Assembly (NCBI RefSeq): GCF_036013915.1
Contig: NZ_CP107899.1
Span: 7,344,001 to 7,408,000 of the forward strand
Direction: 5' to 3'
Length of the DNA: 64,000 nt
Origin: Streptomyces sp. NBC_00464
Lineage (GTDB): Bacteria; Actinomycetota; Actinomycetes; Streptomycetales; Streptomycetaceae
Below the pieces are notes generated by a model that worked only from the letters and a program-made list of their open reading frames with translations, did not search any database and was not told where the DNA came from. Shown here in pieces: positions 1 through 9,085 of this stretch. Position 1 is the stretch's first letter. Each line of letters opens with the position of its first letter. A program made the position numbers and the translations under genes.

Positions 1-1
1 C

Positions 2-447
2 GGCACCCACCTCGTGCAGGCAATGGTCGACGCCGCCTACTGCTCCGAGAGCAATCTTGAAGCCGAGAGGTAATGTCAACTGGCCTTCGGTACCTGCACG
101 TTCATGGCCACCGGCTACCTGGCCCACGACAGCAGGTCCCCGCCCGCGCCGCGTGAACGGATACGGGCGAGCGCCACCCTGAGGGAGCGGATGGCCCGTA
201 AGCCGCGGACCAGGCCTGACTGGGCCCCTTACAGCCGCCGCAAGGCCATCGTCGAACCCGTCTTCGGTTGGATCATGACCTGCCAGAACGGCAGCCAGCT
301 CCTCTTGCGCGGCGAGGACGGGGCCCGCGGCGACTGCTGGCCGCCTGCCACAACCTCCGCAAGATCTTCCGAAACGCCGAAACGCCGAAACGCCGAAACG
401 CCGAAACGCCGAAACGCCGAAACGCCGAAGCGCCGAAACGCCGAAAC
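2..447 (+). pseudogene. Decayed IS1182-type transposase, C-terminal part
   Basis: In the frame starting at base 2 the translation resembles the DDE region of IS1182 transposases (a DAAYCSESNLEAE stretch). It meets an in-frame TAA at 71-73 and reopens in the same frame with SRRKAIVEPVFGWI, the conserved block near the family C-terminus. The expected ending, close to LLAACHNLRKIF, is found only in another frame from about 330 onward. An in-frame stop plus a frameshift mean no functional enzyme. The 5' part lies outside the window. The family assignment rests on remembered motifs. The remnant marks the left side as a mobile-element scar. Confidence 0.7.
371..447. repeat. 8-bp tandem repeat, about 9.6 copies
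   Basis: The unit GAAACGCC is repeated head to tail from 371, with one substituted copy (GAAGCGCC at 427-434). Because 8 is not a multiple of 3, each translated frame passes through all phases and gives an ETPKRRNA pattern. It starts where the dead transposase ends, so it is probably a slippage expansion and not coding. Confidence 0.9.
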
Positions 448-957
448 AACCGGACTTGCCGCCCTGGCCGGCTGGCCAACCCGGCCTCCCGGCCCCACCA
501 CGGGCCCCCGCCCAAGCCGAGCACCCGACGAACGGGACGCCGAGCACGGCCTCACAAGCGCCCACCGGCCGACCGCGACCGATCCCACCGATCACGGTCA
601 GCCAACACTCCCGGTCCCGGCGAGGTCGTCGATGGCGGCGCGGTGGCGTGGTCGTCGGTGATCTGCCGCAGCGTGGTGATGCCGCTGTGATCCAGATGGT
701 GAGGCCCGGCTCGAGGACGAAGAGGTAGCGGCGAATGCCGTCGTAGCCGAGGGCGGCGGATCGGGCGACAGAGCGCCGGGTCCCGCATGCCGACCGTCCT
801 CGGCAGGTCAACGCTGCCCTGCCGAGGCATTAGTGTTCGGCACGGCGTGGAGGCGACCGGAATGATCCGATGACGGCCGGGGGAGCACGAGGCGACGAGT
901 CGGCACGATGGCCGCCAGGACTTCGGCAGCAGTTCACCGAAGCGCGTCAAGGAGCGG
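448..957. other. No recognised gene
   Basis: This stretch lies between the transposase scar and the LuxR-type regulator. The minus strand at about 690-760 has a short open stretch (AALGYDGIRRYLFVLEPG) that looks protein-like but breaks after it; I could not assign it. Anything upstream of the regulator, including its promoter, should lie at about 780-950, but no clear -35/-10 pair was seen. Confidence 0.4.
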
Positions 958-999
958 CTGACGCCGGGTTTCGTCGGCCGGTCCGAGGTCCTCGGAGCG

Positions 1000-3873
1000 G
1001 TGCTCGACGCACTCCGCGAGGGGCCCGCTTTCGTCGTCATCGAGGGCGAGGCGGGGATCGGGAAGACCCGGTTGCTGCGGGAGGCTCTCGCGGCCCTCGT
1101 CCCATTCCCGTCCCAGGCGCGTCCGGTGGCACTGGTCGTTACCTGCCCGCCGGTCGAGGAACCCTTTCCGTTCGGCGCACTGGTGGACGCCCTGCGCCGG
1201 CTCCGCCCCTCGATCGACGGCCTCGTCCTGAGCCGGCTCGCCGGAGCACTGCAGCCGCTCTTTCCCGAATGGGCCGACGAACTGCCCCCACCGCTCCCGC
1301 CGTTGCACGACGCGCACGGCACCCGGCACCGGGTGATGCGCGCCCTCACCGAACTCGTCGAAAGGATGGGCGTCGAACTCCTCGCTGTGGAGGATGCCCA
1401 GTGGGCCGATCCGGCGACGTTGGAGTGGCTGCTGGCTCTGACGGCCGGCGGCGGCGCACACCCGTCGATCGTGGTCACCTACCGGCCCGCCGATGTCACC
1501 GACGGCTCCCTCCTGCGTCGCCTCACGGCCCGTCCGCCGGCCGGCGCGCGGCATGTGCGGGCCGAACTCGTCCCGCTGGACGCGGAGGCGACCCGGCAGC
1601 TCGTGATGTCGATGCTCAGCACGGAAGAGGTTTCGCGAGAATTCACCGAGTTTCTGCACGAGCACGCCGATGGAGTGCCCCTCGCGGTCGAGGAGACGGT
1701 CCGGCTGCTGCGGGACCGACGCGACATCGTGCGCCGCAAGGGCCGTTGGGCACGGCGGGCGCTGTGGGGCCTGGTGGTGCCACCGACCGTGCGGGACTCC
1801 GTCCTCGAACGTGTCGCCCGGCTGGATTCCGGCACACGCCACATGCTGGAGGCCGCGGCGGTGCTGGTCGAGTCCGCGGACGCCGACACGCTCACTGCCG
1901 TGGCCGACGTGGACAGGGCGACCGCGCGGAACGGAATCGCCGCCGCGTTGTCGTCGGGTCTCCTCCTTGAGGCAGCTCCCGGCCAGTACGCCTTCCGGCA
2001 CGTCCTCGACGCGACCGCTGTGGGCGAAGCGATACCGGCCCCCCGGCGCCGTCAACTTGCCCACCGGGCGGCATGGACGCTCGAACAGCTCACCCACCCA
2101 CCGGTCGCGAGGCTCTGCCGGCACTTCCAGGACGCCGCGGATGTACAGGGGTGGAGCCGGTACGCCGAGGCGGCAGCCGACCTCGCGCGGGAGTCCGGCG
2201 ACGACCACACCGCCGTGACCATGCTGTACACACTGCTTACCACGGCGCCGTTGACGGACGGAGAACGTGCCCGCCTGGCGCGCAAGCTCGGCTCGGTGAC
2301 CGTGCACCGCACCGAACCGCTCGGTGACCTGGAGCTCGCGGTGCGCAACGCACTGACCGAGATCCTCGCGGACGGCGCCCTCGCCGGGCCGGAGCGGGGA
2401 GAGATACGGCTGCTCCTCGGTTGGCTGCTGTTCCAGCTCGCCGAATTCGACGCGGGACACGACCAGTTCCGGGCCGCGGTCGACGAGCTGCACGACCGGC
2501 CGGCGAGCGCGGCCCGCGCCATGATCTTCCTCTCCCGTCCCGAAGCCCCCCGTGACTGGCCGGTGGCGCGCCACCTGGCGTGGCTGGACCGTGCGAGCGT
2601 GGTCATTTCCAAGGTCGAACCGGCCTCGGCACGCCGAGCCCTGCACATCGACCGCGCGGTGCGGCTCCTCGACCTGGGCGAGGAGTCCGGCTGGGCGGCC
2701 GCCGACGCGATTCCCGCGTCGGCCTCCTCCTTCGAGGAGTCGTACGACATCCTGCGTGGGCTGCTCAACGTCGCCCAGCACGCGATCGACTGGGGACGGT
2801 TCCCGGAGGCCCGCGAGCGCCTTGACGCGGTCATCGGCTCCGCCCGGGCCGTCGGCCACCTGCGGGCCGTCGAGTTCGCCGAGTTCGACCACGCGCTGCT
2901 CGACCTCTGGAGCGGGGAGTGGGGCGGTCTCTCCGACAGGGCGGCCCGGCTGGAGTCTGAGGGAACCCATCCGTTGATCCGCCTGGCGGGGGGTGCGATC
3001 CGAGGCACGCTCGAAGTCGCCGAGGGCCGGCGGGAGAGTGCGGTGACACGGCTTCGGACGATCCTTGAGAGGACCACGGCCGGCCCGGCGACATCTCCTG
3101 CCGTACTTGCCGCGGCGGCCCTGGGCCGGGTCGCCCTGGCGGACGGCAACGCGGTAGCGGCCCTGGAGTTCACCACACCGCTCATGACGGTCGTCGCCGA
3201 GAAGGGGACCTGGCTGGACGGGACCCTCGCGGCTCCCGTGCACCTTGAGGCGCTGACCGCCACCGGCAGGATCGACGACGCCGAGACGCTCCTCGACCGG
3301 ATGGCCGCCTGGTCACAGCAGCGATCCGCCCCCGTACTGGCGGCAGTGGTCCTGACCGGCCGAGGGTACGTGGCCAGGGCTCGTGGCGAATTCGGCCGGG
3401 CCGCAACCCTGTTCGGTGAGGCAGCCGTCGCACTCGATGACCTGCCCGCCCGTCACGACGCACTCCTCGCGCGCGAACGGCACGGCCGGTCTCTGCTGGC
3501 CGGCGGCGACCGCGAGGCCGGCCTCTCCCTCCTGCGTGACGTGCGGCTCCGGTTCTCTGCCCTCGGCGCCCCGTGGGACGCGGCCAGAGTCGAACGAGTG
3601 CTGCACGACGCCGGGCCGGTCACCACGCGCCCCGGGCGCCGTGGCCCGCGTGGCTACGGGGACGAGCTCTCCCCCCGGGAGCAGCAGGTACTCGCTCTGG
3701 TGGCGCGCGGCATGACCAACCGGGAAGCCGCCGCAGCGCTGTTCCTGTCACCCAAGACGGTCGGGGTGCACCTGGGTTCGGCCATGCGCAAGCTCGGCGT
3801 GTCATCCCGCACAGCGGCCGCGATCACTGCAATGGAGAACGGTCTGATCCCGACCGGGCACAGCCCGGGGTGA
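1000..3873 (+). CDS. LuxR-family regulator with N-terminal AAA ATPase (LAL type)
   Basis: Large ATP-binding transcription regulator, about 957 residues from the GTG at 1000. A Walker A motif (GEAGIGKT) lies at residues 16-23 and a Walker B-like LLAVEDAQWAD at about 128-138. A long helical repeat-type middle follows. The last 65 residues form a LuxR helix-turn-helix (ELSPREQQVLALVARG, then SPKTVGVHLGSAMRKLGV). The start is uncertain: family-like sequence (TPGFVGRSEVLGAVLDAL) extends in frame upstream of 1000, but no ATG or GTG exists between the in-frame stop at 871-873 and 1000. A CTG at 958 after AAGGAG is one option, and an early frameshift is another. The gene precedes the acidic small ORF and the subtilase, so it may control them. 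LAL regulators often respond to sugars or inducers; the ligand here is unknown. Confidence 0.9.
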   Translation: MLDALREGPAFVVIEGEAGIGKTRLLREALAALVPFPSQARPVALVVTCPPVEEPFPFGALVDALRRLRPSIDGLVLSRLAGALQPLFPEWADELPPPLPPLHDAHGTRHRVMRALTELVERMGVELLAVEDAQWADPATLEWLLALTAGGGAHPSIVVTYRPADVTDGSLLRRLTARPPAGARHVRAELVPLDAEATRQLVMSMLSTEEVSREFTEFLHEHADGVPLAVEETVRLLRDRRDIVRRKGRWARRALWGLVVPPTVRDSVLERVARLDSGTRHMLEAAAVLVESADADTLTAVADVDRATARNGIAAALSSGLLLEAAPGQYAFRHVLDATAVGEAIPAPRRRQLAHRAAWTLEQLTHPPVARLCRHFQDAADVQGWSRYAEAAADLARESGDDHTAVTMLYTLLTTAPLTDGERARLARKLGSVTVHRTEPLGDLELAVRNALTEILADGALAGPERGEIRLLLGWLLFQLAEFDAGHDQFRAAVDELHDRPASAARAMIFLSRPEAPRDWPVARHLAWLDRASVVISKVEPASARRALHIDRAVRLLDLGEESGWAAADAIPASASSFEESYDILRGLLNVAQHAIDWGRFPEARERLDAVIGSARAVGHLRAVEFAEFDHALLDLWSGEWGGLSDRAARLESEGTHPLIRLAGGAIRGTLEVAEGRRESAVTRLRTILERTTAGPATSPAVLAAAALGRVALADGNAVAALEFTTPLMTVVAEKGTWLDGTLAAPVHLEALTATGRIDDAETLLDRMAAWSQQRSAPVLAAVVLTGRGYVARARGEFGRAATLFGEAAVALDDLPARHDALLARERHGRSLLAGGDREAGLSLLRDVRLRFSALGAPWDAARVERVLHDAGPVTTRPGRRGPRGYGDELSPREQQVLALVARGMTNREAAAALFLSPKTVGVHLGSAMRKLGVSSRTAAAITAMENGLIPTGHSPG

Positions 3874-3879
3874 CGTGTT

Positions 3880-3899
3880 CGCCGCCCCTCGGGGCGGCG
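3880..3899 (+). terminator. Hairpin after the LuxR-type gene
   Basis: CGCCGCCCC at 3880-3888 pairs perfectly with GGGGCGGCG at 3891-3899, seven bases after the TGA. There is no T tract, as is usual in Streptomyces. It could also attenuate transcription into the downstream small ORF. Confidence 0.6.
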
Positions 3900-3974
3900 G
3901 CAGGCGGTCCGTGCACGTAACAACTAGGCATTCGCCTTATAGGTGTCGGCGGGCCGGGAGGGCAGCCTGGCCGG

Positions 3975-4115
3975 ATGCAGCCCGATTCAGCCGCCCCCGG
4001 CGCGCCCGACGACGCGACAGGCGACTTGCACCCCCATGTCCACGACGGCCTCGACGACTTCCCCGATGACGACGACGTGGACGATGCGACGCACGACGCA
4101 CTCGAACCGCTCTGA
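3975..4115 (+). CDS. Small very acidic peptide, 46 residues
   Basis: ATG at 3975 with GGGAGGG at 3956-3962 (12-base spacing, rather long) opens a 46-codon ORF ending in TGA at 4113-4115. About 37 of 45 third positions are G or C, as in real genes here. The peptide is rich in Asp and has almost no basic residues; its core includes HPHVHDGLDDFPDDDD. It has no signal peptide and no cysteine. The subtilase start lies 49 bases after its stop. It could be a leader-type or accessory peptide of the protease, an intramolecular-chaperone-like or metal-binding peptide, or a chance ORF. I do not recognise a family. Confidence 0.45.
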   Translation: MQPDSAAPGAPDDATGDLHPHVHDGLDDFPDDDDVDDATHDALEPL

Positions 4116-4164
4116 AGCCTGCCCGCCACCACCGACGCCGGCCGGATCCGACCTGGAGGACCAG

Positions 4165-7100
4165 TTGAATTCACGCGCAGAGAGCCCGCCCGGAAGATTC
4201 CGCAGGCCGCGTCTGGCGCTGCCGCTGGCGGCCGTGCTCGCAGCAGGGCTGCTCACCACCGGTGGCGCCGCGGCCGCGGCGCCGGATCCCGCAGACCCCG
4301 CAGGCCTGCCCCGGACCGCTGCCGTGACCGGCACGACCTCGGCCGACGTGCTCGGCGCCATCGCCGGTCTCGGCCTCGACAAGCCCGTCACCGTCACGCT
4401 TGTGACCGGTGACGCGGTCACCTTGCGTCCCGACCGGGCCCCCACCGTCAAGGCGGGCGACGACCGCGACGGGATCACCTTCGACGTCCGCGGCCAGGAC
4501 GGAATGCTCCTGGTCGTACCCTCCGACGCGGACCCGCTTCTCGCGAGCGGACGCGTCGACGAGCGGCTGTTCGATCTCACGTACCTGGTCAGGGAAGGCT
4601 ACGCCGACACGGAAAGGAACGAGCTGCCGCTCCTGGTGGAAGGTGACCCGGCCGCCACACGCGATCTGGCGGCGGACGCGGGTGCCGCGGTAACCCGTAA
4701 GTTCCCGGATCTGGGCGTGAGCGCCATCAGAGCGGACCGCGGCGACGGCGACGCGGCCCTGTGGGCGGGACTCTCTGCGCCGGACGGCTCCGCACGCCTG
4801 TCCGCCCAGGCCGGAGTCACCGGCTGGTGGCCCGAGGGCGTCGAGAAGCTGTGGCTGGACGGGACCGTGCACGCGGCCCTCGACACGGCCGCCCCGCAGA
4901 TCGGGGCACCGAAACTGTGGGCAGAAGGAGTCGACGGCTCCGGCGTCACGGTCGCGGTTCTCGATTCCGGTGTGGACCGTACGCACCCCGACCTGAAGGA
5001 CAAGGTCACCAAGGAGGAGGTCTTCAGCTCCTCGGCGACGTCAGGCGTCCTCGACATCGCGCAGCTCGACGAGCCGGTCGGCTACGTCGGCATGCCCGGC
5101 GGCCGGGCCGTGCCGAAGACCGGCGCGTCGGAGTCGTTGGTGTACGTCGGACGGGCGTGCGTCGACAGCGCGGGCGATGAGCTGCTCACCTCCCCGGCGG
5201 GCAAGGTCGCGCTCATCGACCGGGACCAGAAGGCATGCCCGCTTTCCGAGGAGTACGACGCGGCAGTGGAGGCGGGCGCCACCGGCGTGGTCGTGCGCAA
5301 CGACGAACGGGGCCTCTTCTCGGGGCTCCTCCTCGATGCGGAGCACCGCAATTCGGTGTGGGCGGCCGGAATCAGCCAGGCCGACGGCACGAGCCTGAAG
5401 GAGCTCATCGGGAAGGGCGACACGGAAGAGGTCGTCATCGGCTTCAGCAGCGCCAAGTTCGCCGGTGACCTCCTCGGCCACGGCACGCACGTGGCGGGCA
5501 CGGTCGCCGGCACGGGGGCCGCATCCGACGGGCGCTACCGCGGCATCGCCCCCGGCGCGAAACTGCTCAACGGCAAGGTGCTGTCCGACTCGGGCCAGGG
5601 GCAGGAGTCGTGGATCATCGCGGGTATGGAGTGGGCCGTCGCCAACGGCGCCGACATCGTCAACATGTCGCTGGGCGGCAGCCCGACCGACGGAAGCGAT
5701 CCCCTGTCCCAGGCCGTCGACCGCCTCGCGAAGGAACACGACACCCTCTTCGTGATCTCGGCGGGCAACTCCGGTCCGTACGGCGCGGTCGGCTCTCCCG
5801 GCGCCGCGGACTCGGCCCTGACCGTCGGAGCAGTGGACAAGAACGACGACATGGCGTCGTTCTCGTCCCGCGGTCTGCGCCTGAAGGACTACGCGGTCAA
5901 ACCGAACATCGTCGCTCCCGGCGTCGGAATCGTCGCCCCACGGGCCGGCGGCACCTCCATGGCCGGGAACGCCCAGGTGATCGACGACTACTACATGGGC
6001 GCGACCGGCACATCGATGGCCACCCCCGTCGTCGCCGGCGCCGCCGCGCTCCTCGCGCAGGCCCGGCCCGGTCTCCGCGGGGAACACCTCAAGAACGCCC
6101 TGACCTCGACCGCGGCCGACACCGGACACCCCGTCACAGATCAGGGCACCGGCCGGGTGGACGTCGCACGCGCCGCTGCTCAGGGCGTGTACGCGGACGC
6201 GGCCATCGCATTCGGCGCGCTGACCGACCGGAACGAGCCGGTCGAGCGTACGGTGACGTACACCAACGACACCGATGCGGCCGTCAGCCTCCGACTGGCG
6301 GCCGAGCCCGCAGGCAAGGTGAGGCTGTCCGCTGCGGAGCTCAGTGTCCCCCCTCACGCCGGCGCCACGGTGAAGGTCTCCGTCGATCCCGCGGCCGCCG
6401 GCCTGGGTACCGTCAGCGGTGTGGTCACCGCAACCGGTGCCGATGTCTCCCTTCGCACCGGATTCGGCTTCCGGGTCTCCCGGGTCATCGACCCCAGCCC
6501 CGACACATGGAGCGAGGACTGGGCAGCCGGATTCAACCCGGCGGCGGACGACGTGGGCCACGTCCTCGGAGACTCGGCGCTCAGCCCCGACGGCAAGCGG
6601 TTGTTCATGTTCGGCGGAGCCCACATCGAGCACGAGTTCACGACCGCAGCTGTGGACACGGCCACCGGCAAGACTGCCTGGACCGCGCACTACCCCGTGC
6701 CCGACTGGGGCGGCACCCGCGGAGCCGGCGTCGCCGTCAGCCCCGACGGCAGGACGGTCTACGTGTCCGGGGAGGAGTGGAACCCCGAGACGGAGCGCCT
6801 GGACCTGGTCGTCCTCGCGTACAACAACGCGCCCGCGCGCACCGCGGACGACCCCGAGCCGGGCGAGCAACTGTGGCGGGCCGTGCATCCGGGCGTCGCC
6901 ATCCGCGGGCTGGGTCCGGGCGGCGGCTCACAGATCGCCGTGACCCCGGACGGCGAGAGTGTCGTCGTGAGCGGCACCGAGTGGACCGACTTCCCCGACG
7001 CCTCGATGATGATCCTCGCCCTGGACGCCGCAAACGGTGAGCAGCGGTTCGTGGCCCGTCACGGCGAGAAGGGGCGGACGTTCGCCGGGCTCGATCTGGC

Positions 7101-8202
7101 CATCGACGCGTCCGGCCGGCACGCGTACGTCACCGGGTTCGGGCAGATCAAGGAACGCGAGTACCCGGCGCACCCGGTCACCGTCGCCTACGCGCTCACC
7201 GGCGACGAGCAGGGGAAGGAGCAGTGGGTGGCCCGCCACGACTCCGTCACCACCAACTACCAGTCGTGGCACAACGCTCTCAGCGCCGACGGACACCGCT
7301 TGTTCGTCACCGCCACGGTGCAGGTGGACGACGAGCCGTTCGACGAGCGCATGGAGACGCACGCCATCGACACGGCCACCGGCAAGGTGCTCTGGGCCAC
7401 CACCTACGGTGCCGCCGAAGAGGGCTGGCTCCCCGGTCTCACGGAGCCGAGCCGCGGGGCGAACAACCCGAAGACGCCGGCGATCGCGGTGAGCCCGTCC
7501 AACGACCTGGTCTACGTCACGGGCGGGCACTGCGAGGGCGCTTCGTGCAGCGGTGACTTCGCCAGTGTCGTCCTCGCCTACGACCAGCGGACCGGTAAGA
7601 AGGTGTGGTCGCACCTCGACGCCGTCGAGAGCCCGCCGATCGCCCGGACGCTGCACACGTCCGTAGCGGTCAGCCCGGACGGAACCCGGGTCTACATCGC
7701 CGCGACGTGCTGCGCGACACGCACCAGCCTGGCCCCCCGAGACCAGGTCGTGACCGCGTACGACGCGGCAACCGGCGCAAGGCTTGACTCGGCCCGGCAC
7801 AACATCGGCGGCATCACGTCCGAGCAGGGTGGGTTCGTACTGGCGAGCCCGGACGGCTCCAAGGTGTACGGGGTCGCCCAGAGCGAGTACCTCAGCGCGG
7901 CATACCCGTACCGGTGGATCGTCACGTCGTACACGACCCCGGTGACGTTCCCAAGCCTCAGGTCCACGGTGGCGGCGCTCGCCGACGCAAACAAGGTGAC
8001 ACGGGCCGGTGAGGCCCGTCTCACGGCTGCGCTCCGTGCGGCCGAACGGGACCGGAAGTCCGGCGCGACGGACATTGAGCGCAAGGCGTGGGAGAGATTC
8101 CGCACGGTCGCCGCAGATGACCGGTTCGTACCGGACAGGTCCGCGCGGACCCGATTGCTGGACGAGGCCGAGCGTTTGAGCGCGAGAACGAGCGACCGGT
8201 AG
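4165..8202 (+). CDS. Secreted S8 subtilase with PA-like insert and C-terminal beta-propeller
   Basis: Start chosen at TTG 4165, which follows GGAGG at 4155-4159 and leads straight into a signal peptide (RRPRLALPLAAVLAAGLL). The protein is about 1345 residues. Residues 75-215 look like a propeptide. The catalytic triad is Asp267 (VAVLDSGVD), His439 (GHGTHVAG) and Ser617 (GTSMATP), with oxyanion Asn535 (SAGNSG). A PA-like domain of about 130 residues (GKVALIDRDQKACPLSEEYD) sits between Asp and His, not in the usual place between His and Ser. After Ser come an Fn3-like segment and, from about residue 790, repeated blades of the type VAVSPDGRTVYVSG, typical of beta-propellers, then a helical tail. 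It is probably an extracellular endopeptidase. Its link to the polysaccharide genes is unclear. Confidence 0.9.
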   Translation: MNSRAESPPGRFRRPRLALPLAAVLAAGLLTTGGAAAAAPDPADPAGLPRTAAVTGTTSADVLGAIAGLGLDKPVTVTLVTGDAVTLRPDRAPTVKAGDDRDGITFDVRGQDGMLLVVPSDADPLLASGRVDERLFDLTYLVREGYADTERNELPLLVEGDPAATRDLAADAGAAVTRKFPDLGVSAIRADRGDGDAALWAGLSAPDGSARLSAQAGVTGWWPEGVEKLWLDGTVHAALDTAAPQIGAPKLWAEGVDGSGVTVAVLDSGVDRTHPDLKDKVTKEEVFSSSATSGVLDIAQLDEPVGYVGMPGGRAVPKTGASESLVYVGRACVDSAGDELLTSPAGKVALIDRDQKACPLSEEYDAAVEAGATGVVVRNDERGLFSGLLLDAEHRNSVWAAGISQADGTSLKELIGKGDTEEVVIGFSSAKFAGDLLGHGTHVAGTVAGTGAASDGRYRGIAPGAKLLNGKVLSDSGQGQESWIIAGMEWAVANGADIVNMSLGGSPTDGSDPLSQAVDRLAKEHDTLFVISAGNSGPYGAVGSPGAADSALTVGAVDKNDDMASFSSRGLRLKDYAVKPNIVAPGVGIVAPRAGGTSMAGNAQVIDDYYMGATGTSMATPVVAGAAALLAQARPGLRGEHLKNALTSTAADTGHPVTDQGTGRVDVARAAAQGVYADAAIAFGALTDRNEPVERTVTYTNDTDAAVSLRLAAEPAGKVRLSAAELSVPPHAGATVKVSVDPAAAGLGTVSGVVTATGADVSLRTGFGFRVSRVIDPSPDTWSEDWAAGFNPAADDVGHVLGDSALSPDGKRLFMFGGAHIEHEFTTAAVDTATGKTAWTAHYPVPDWGGTRGAGVAVSPDGRTVYVSGEEWNPETERLDLVVLAYNNAPARTADDPEPGEQLWRAVHPGVAIRGLGPGGGSQIAVTPDGESVVVSGTEWTDFPDASMMILALDAANGEQRFVARHGEKGRTFAGLDLAIDASGRHAYVTGFGQIKEREYPAHPVTVAYALTGDEQGKEQWVARHDSVTTNYQSWHNALSADGHRLFVTATVQVDDEPFDERMETHAIDTATGKVLWATTYGAAEEGWLPGLTEPSRGANNPKTPAIAVSPSNDLVYVTGGHCEGASCSGDFASVVLAYDQRTGKKVWSHLDAVESPPIARTLHTSVAVSPDGTRVYIAATCCATRTSLAPRDQVVTAYDAATGARLDSARHNIGGITSEQGGFVLASPDGSKVYGVAQSEYLSAAYPYRWIVTSYTTPVTFPSLRSTVAALADANKVTRAGEARLTAALRAAERDRKSGATDIERKAWERFRTVAADDRFVPDRSARTRLLDEAERLSARTSDR

Positions 8203-8207
8203 CCCTA

Positions 8208-8242
8208 CGATCGGCCGCTGCCTCCAAGGCAGCGGCCGATCG
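8208..8242 (+). terminator. Terminator hairpin after the subtilase
   Basis: A perfect 15-bp stem (8208-8222 with 8228-8242) with a 5-base loop begins six bases after the stop codon. No T tract. Confidence 0.8.
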
Positions 8243-8272
8243 GGTTCCGCGAGGCGCGTTGCGGGCGGCACC

Positions 8273-8440
8273 GTGCGCCTGACTGCGGGCGGACGCTCCC
8301 GCAGACGGATCTCCTTCGCCGCCCTGGCCTGCTACAAACCCGGCCACCGTTCTCGGCTGATCTACCGGCCCCGCCGCGACGACGGCCGACGTGACGGACG
8401 CAAGAGCTTCTCCTGGCGCGACTACAGTGACCCGTTACTT
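8273..8440 (+). pseudogene. IS630-type transposase fragment
   Basis: The translation RRRISFAALACYKPGHRSR followed by GRKSFSWRDY matches the start of the DDE domain of Streptomyces IS630 transposases. The match ends near 8440, and the following residues up to the stop at 8519-8521 do not continue the family pattern. Both the N-terminal helix-turn-helix and the rest of the catalytic domain are missing. Assigned from remembered motifs. Confidence 0.65.
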
Positions 8441-8536
8441 CGGCAGTTGCCTCAACGGAGTTTGGTGGATACCAACAAGGACAATGCCAACCGTCAGGTC
8501 CGGCTGAGTTTCCTCGGCTGACCAGGATCGCTCCCA

Positions 8537-8604
8537 GGGGTCGTGCCGCCGATTCTCCGTGCCATGCGTGCGCGAACGGAGAGAATCTTGCACGGTACGA
8601 CCCC
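8537..8604. repeat. Imperfect inverted repeat before the recombinase fragment
   Basis: GGGGTCGTGCCG at the left (8537) is mirrored by CGGTACGACCCC at the right (to 8604), and GATTCTCCGT by ACGGAGAGAATC, with a few bulged bases. It lies between the IS630 fragment and the recombinase fragment. It could be a terminator, an element end or part of an old attachment region; the sequence does not decide. Confidence 0.5.
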
Positions 8605-8628
8605 ACATGCGATCGAACGTCCCTACGA

Positions 8629-9085
8629 GTGCGGCGACTGTCGCGCGTGAAGCTGGCGACGTCGTCTCCTGAGCGTCAGCGGGAGAACGTCCTCACAGCC
8701 ACAGCGTCGTCCGTTGGCGCGCACATCATTGGCTGGGCCGACGACTGGGAGGTCTCGGGCGCCGCCGACCCCGTGTCCCGCCCGAAGCTGGGCCCTTGGC
8801 TCCGGGACGAGAGGGGCCCCTACGACGGTCTCGTCGCGGCCGCCGTGGACCGGCTGGGCCGCAACGTCGTCGACTGCCTGAACACCGGATACAAGATGCG
8901 GGACGAGGAGAAGATGCTTGTCACGTACGGACACGACGGTCCGTGGGAACTGGACGACCCGGCTGACGAGAACCGCTTCACCATGGAAGCCTGGGGCGCG
9001 CAGATGGAACTCCGCGCGATCCAGCGCCGGAACCGCGAGGCCACGATCGAGATCAGGGCAGCCGGCCGGCCGAAGGGCAAGCCGT
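8629..9085 (+). pseudogene. Truncated serine recombinase (resolvase N-terminal domain)
   Basis: The residues read as the catalytic domain of a large serine recombinase of actinophages and integrative elements. RLSR near the start holds the likely nucleophilic serine, followed by TSPERQRE, then VAAAVDRLGRNV, and a RFTMEAWGAQMELRAIQRRN helix region. The open frame stops matching at AAGRPKGKPS, about 150 residues in, where ISL3 sequence begins. The DNA-binding zinc ribbon and coiled coil are absent, so it cannot act as an integrase. The first few residues before the catalytic serine also seem to be missing. Confidence 0.75.

Noticed and set aside
371..447. Short regularly repeated sequence as a CRISPR array
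   Set aside because: The repeats are 8 bp, directly adjacent with no spacers; a simple tandem expansion.
934..3243. Long open frame on the minus strand opposite the LuxR-type gene
   Set aside because: It is a mirror frame typical of high-GC genes. The plus-strand frame has Walker and LuxR motifs; this one has none.
8629..9085. Functional integrase with attachment sites
   Set aside because: The recombinase lacks its DNA-binding half and merges into ISL3 sequence; no direct repeats resembling att sites were found nearby.
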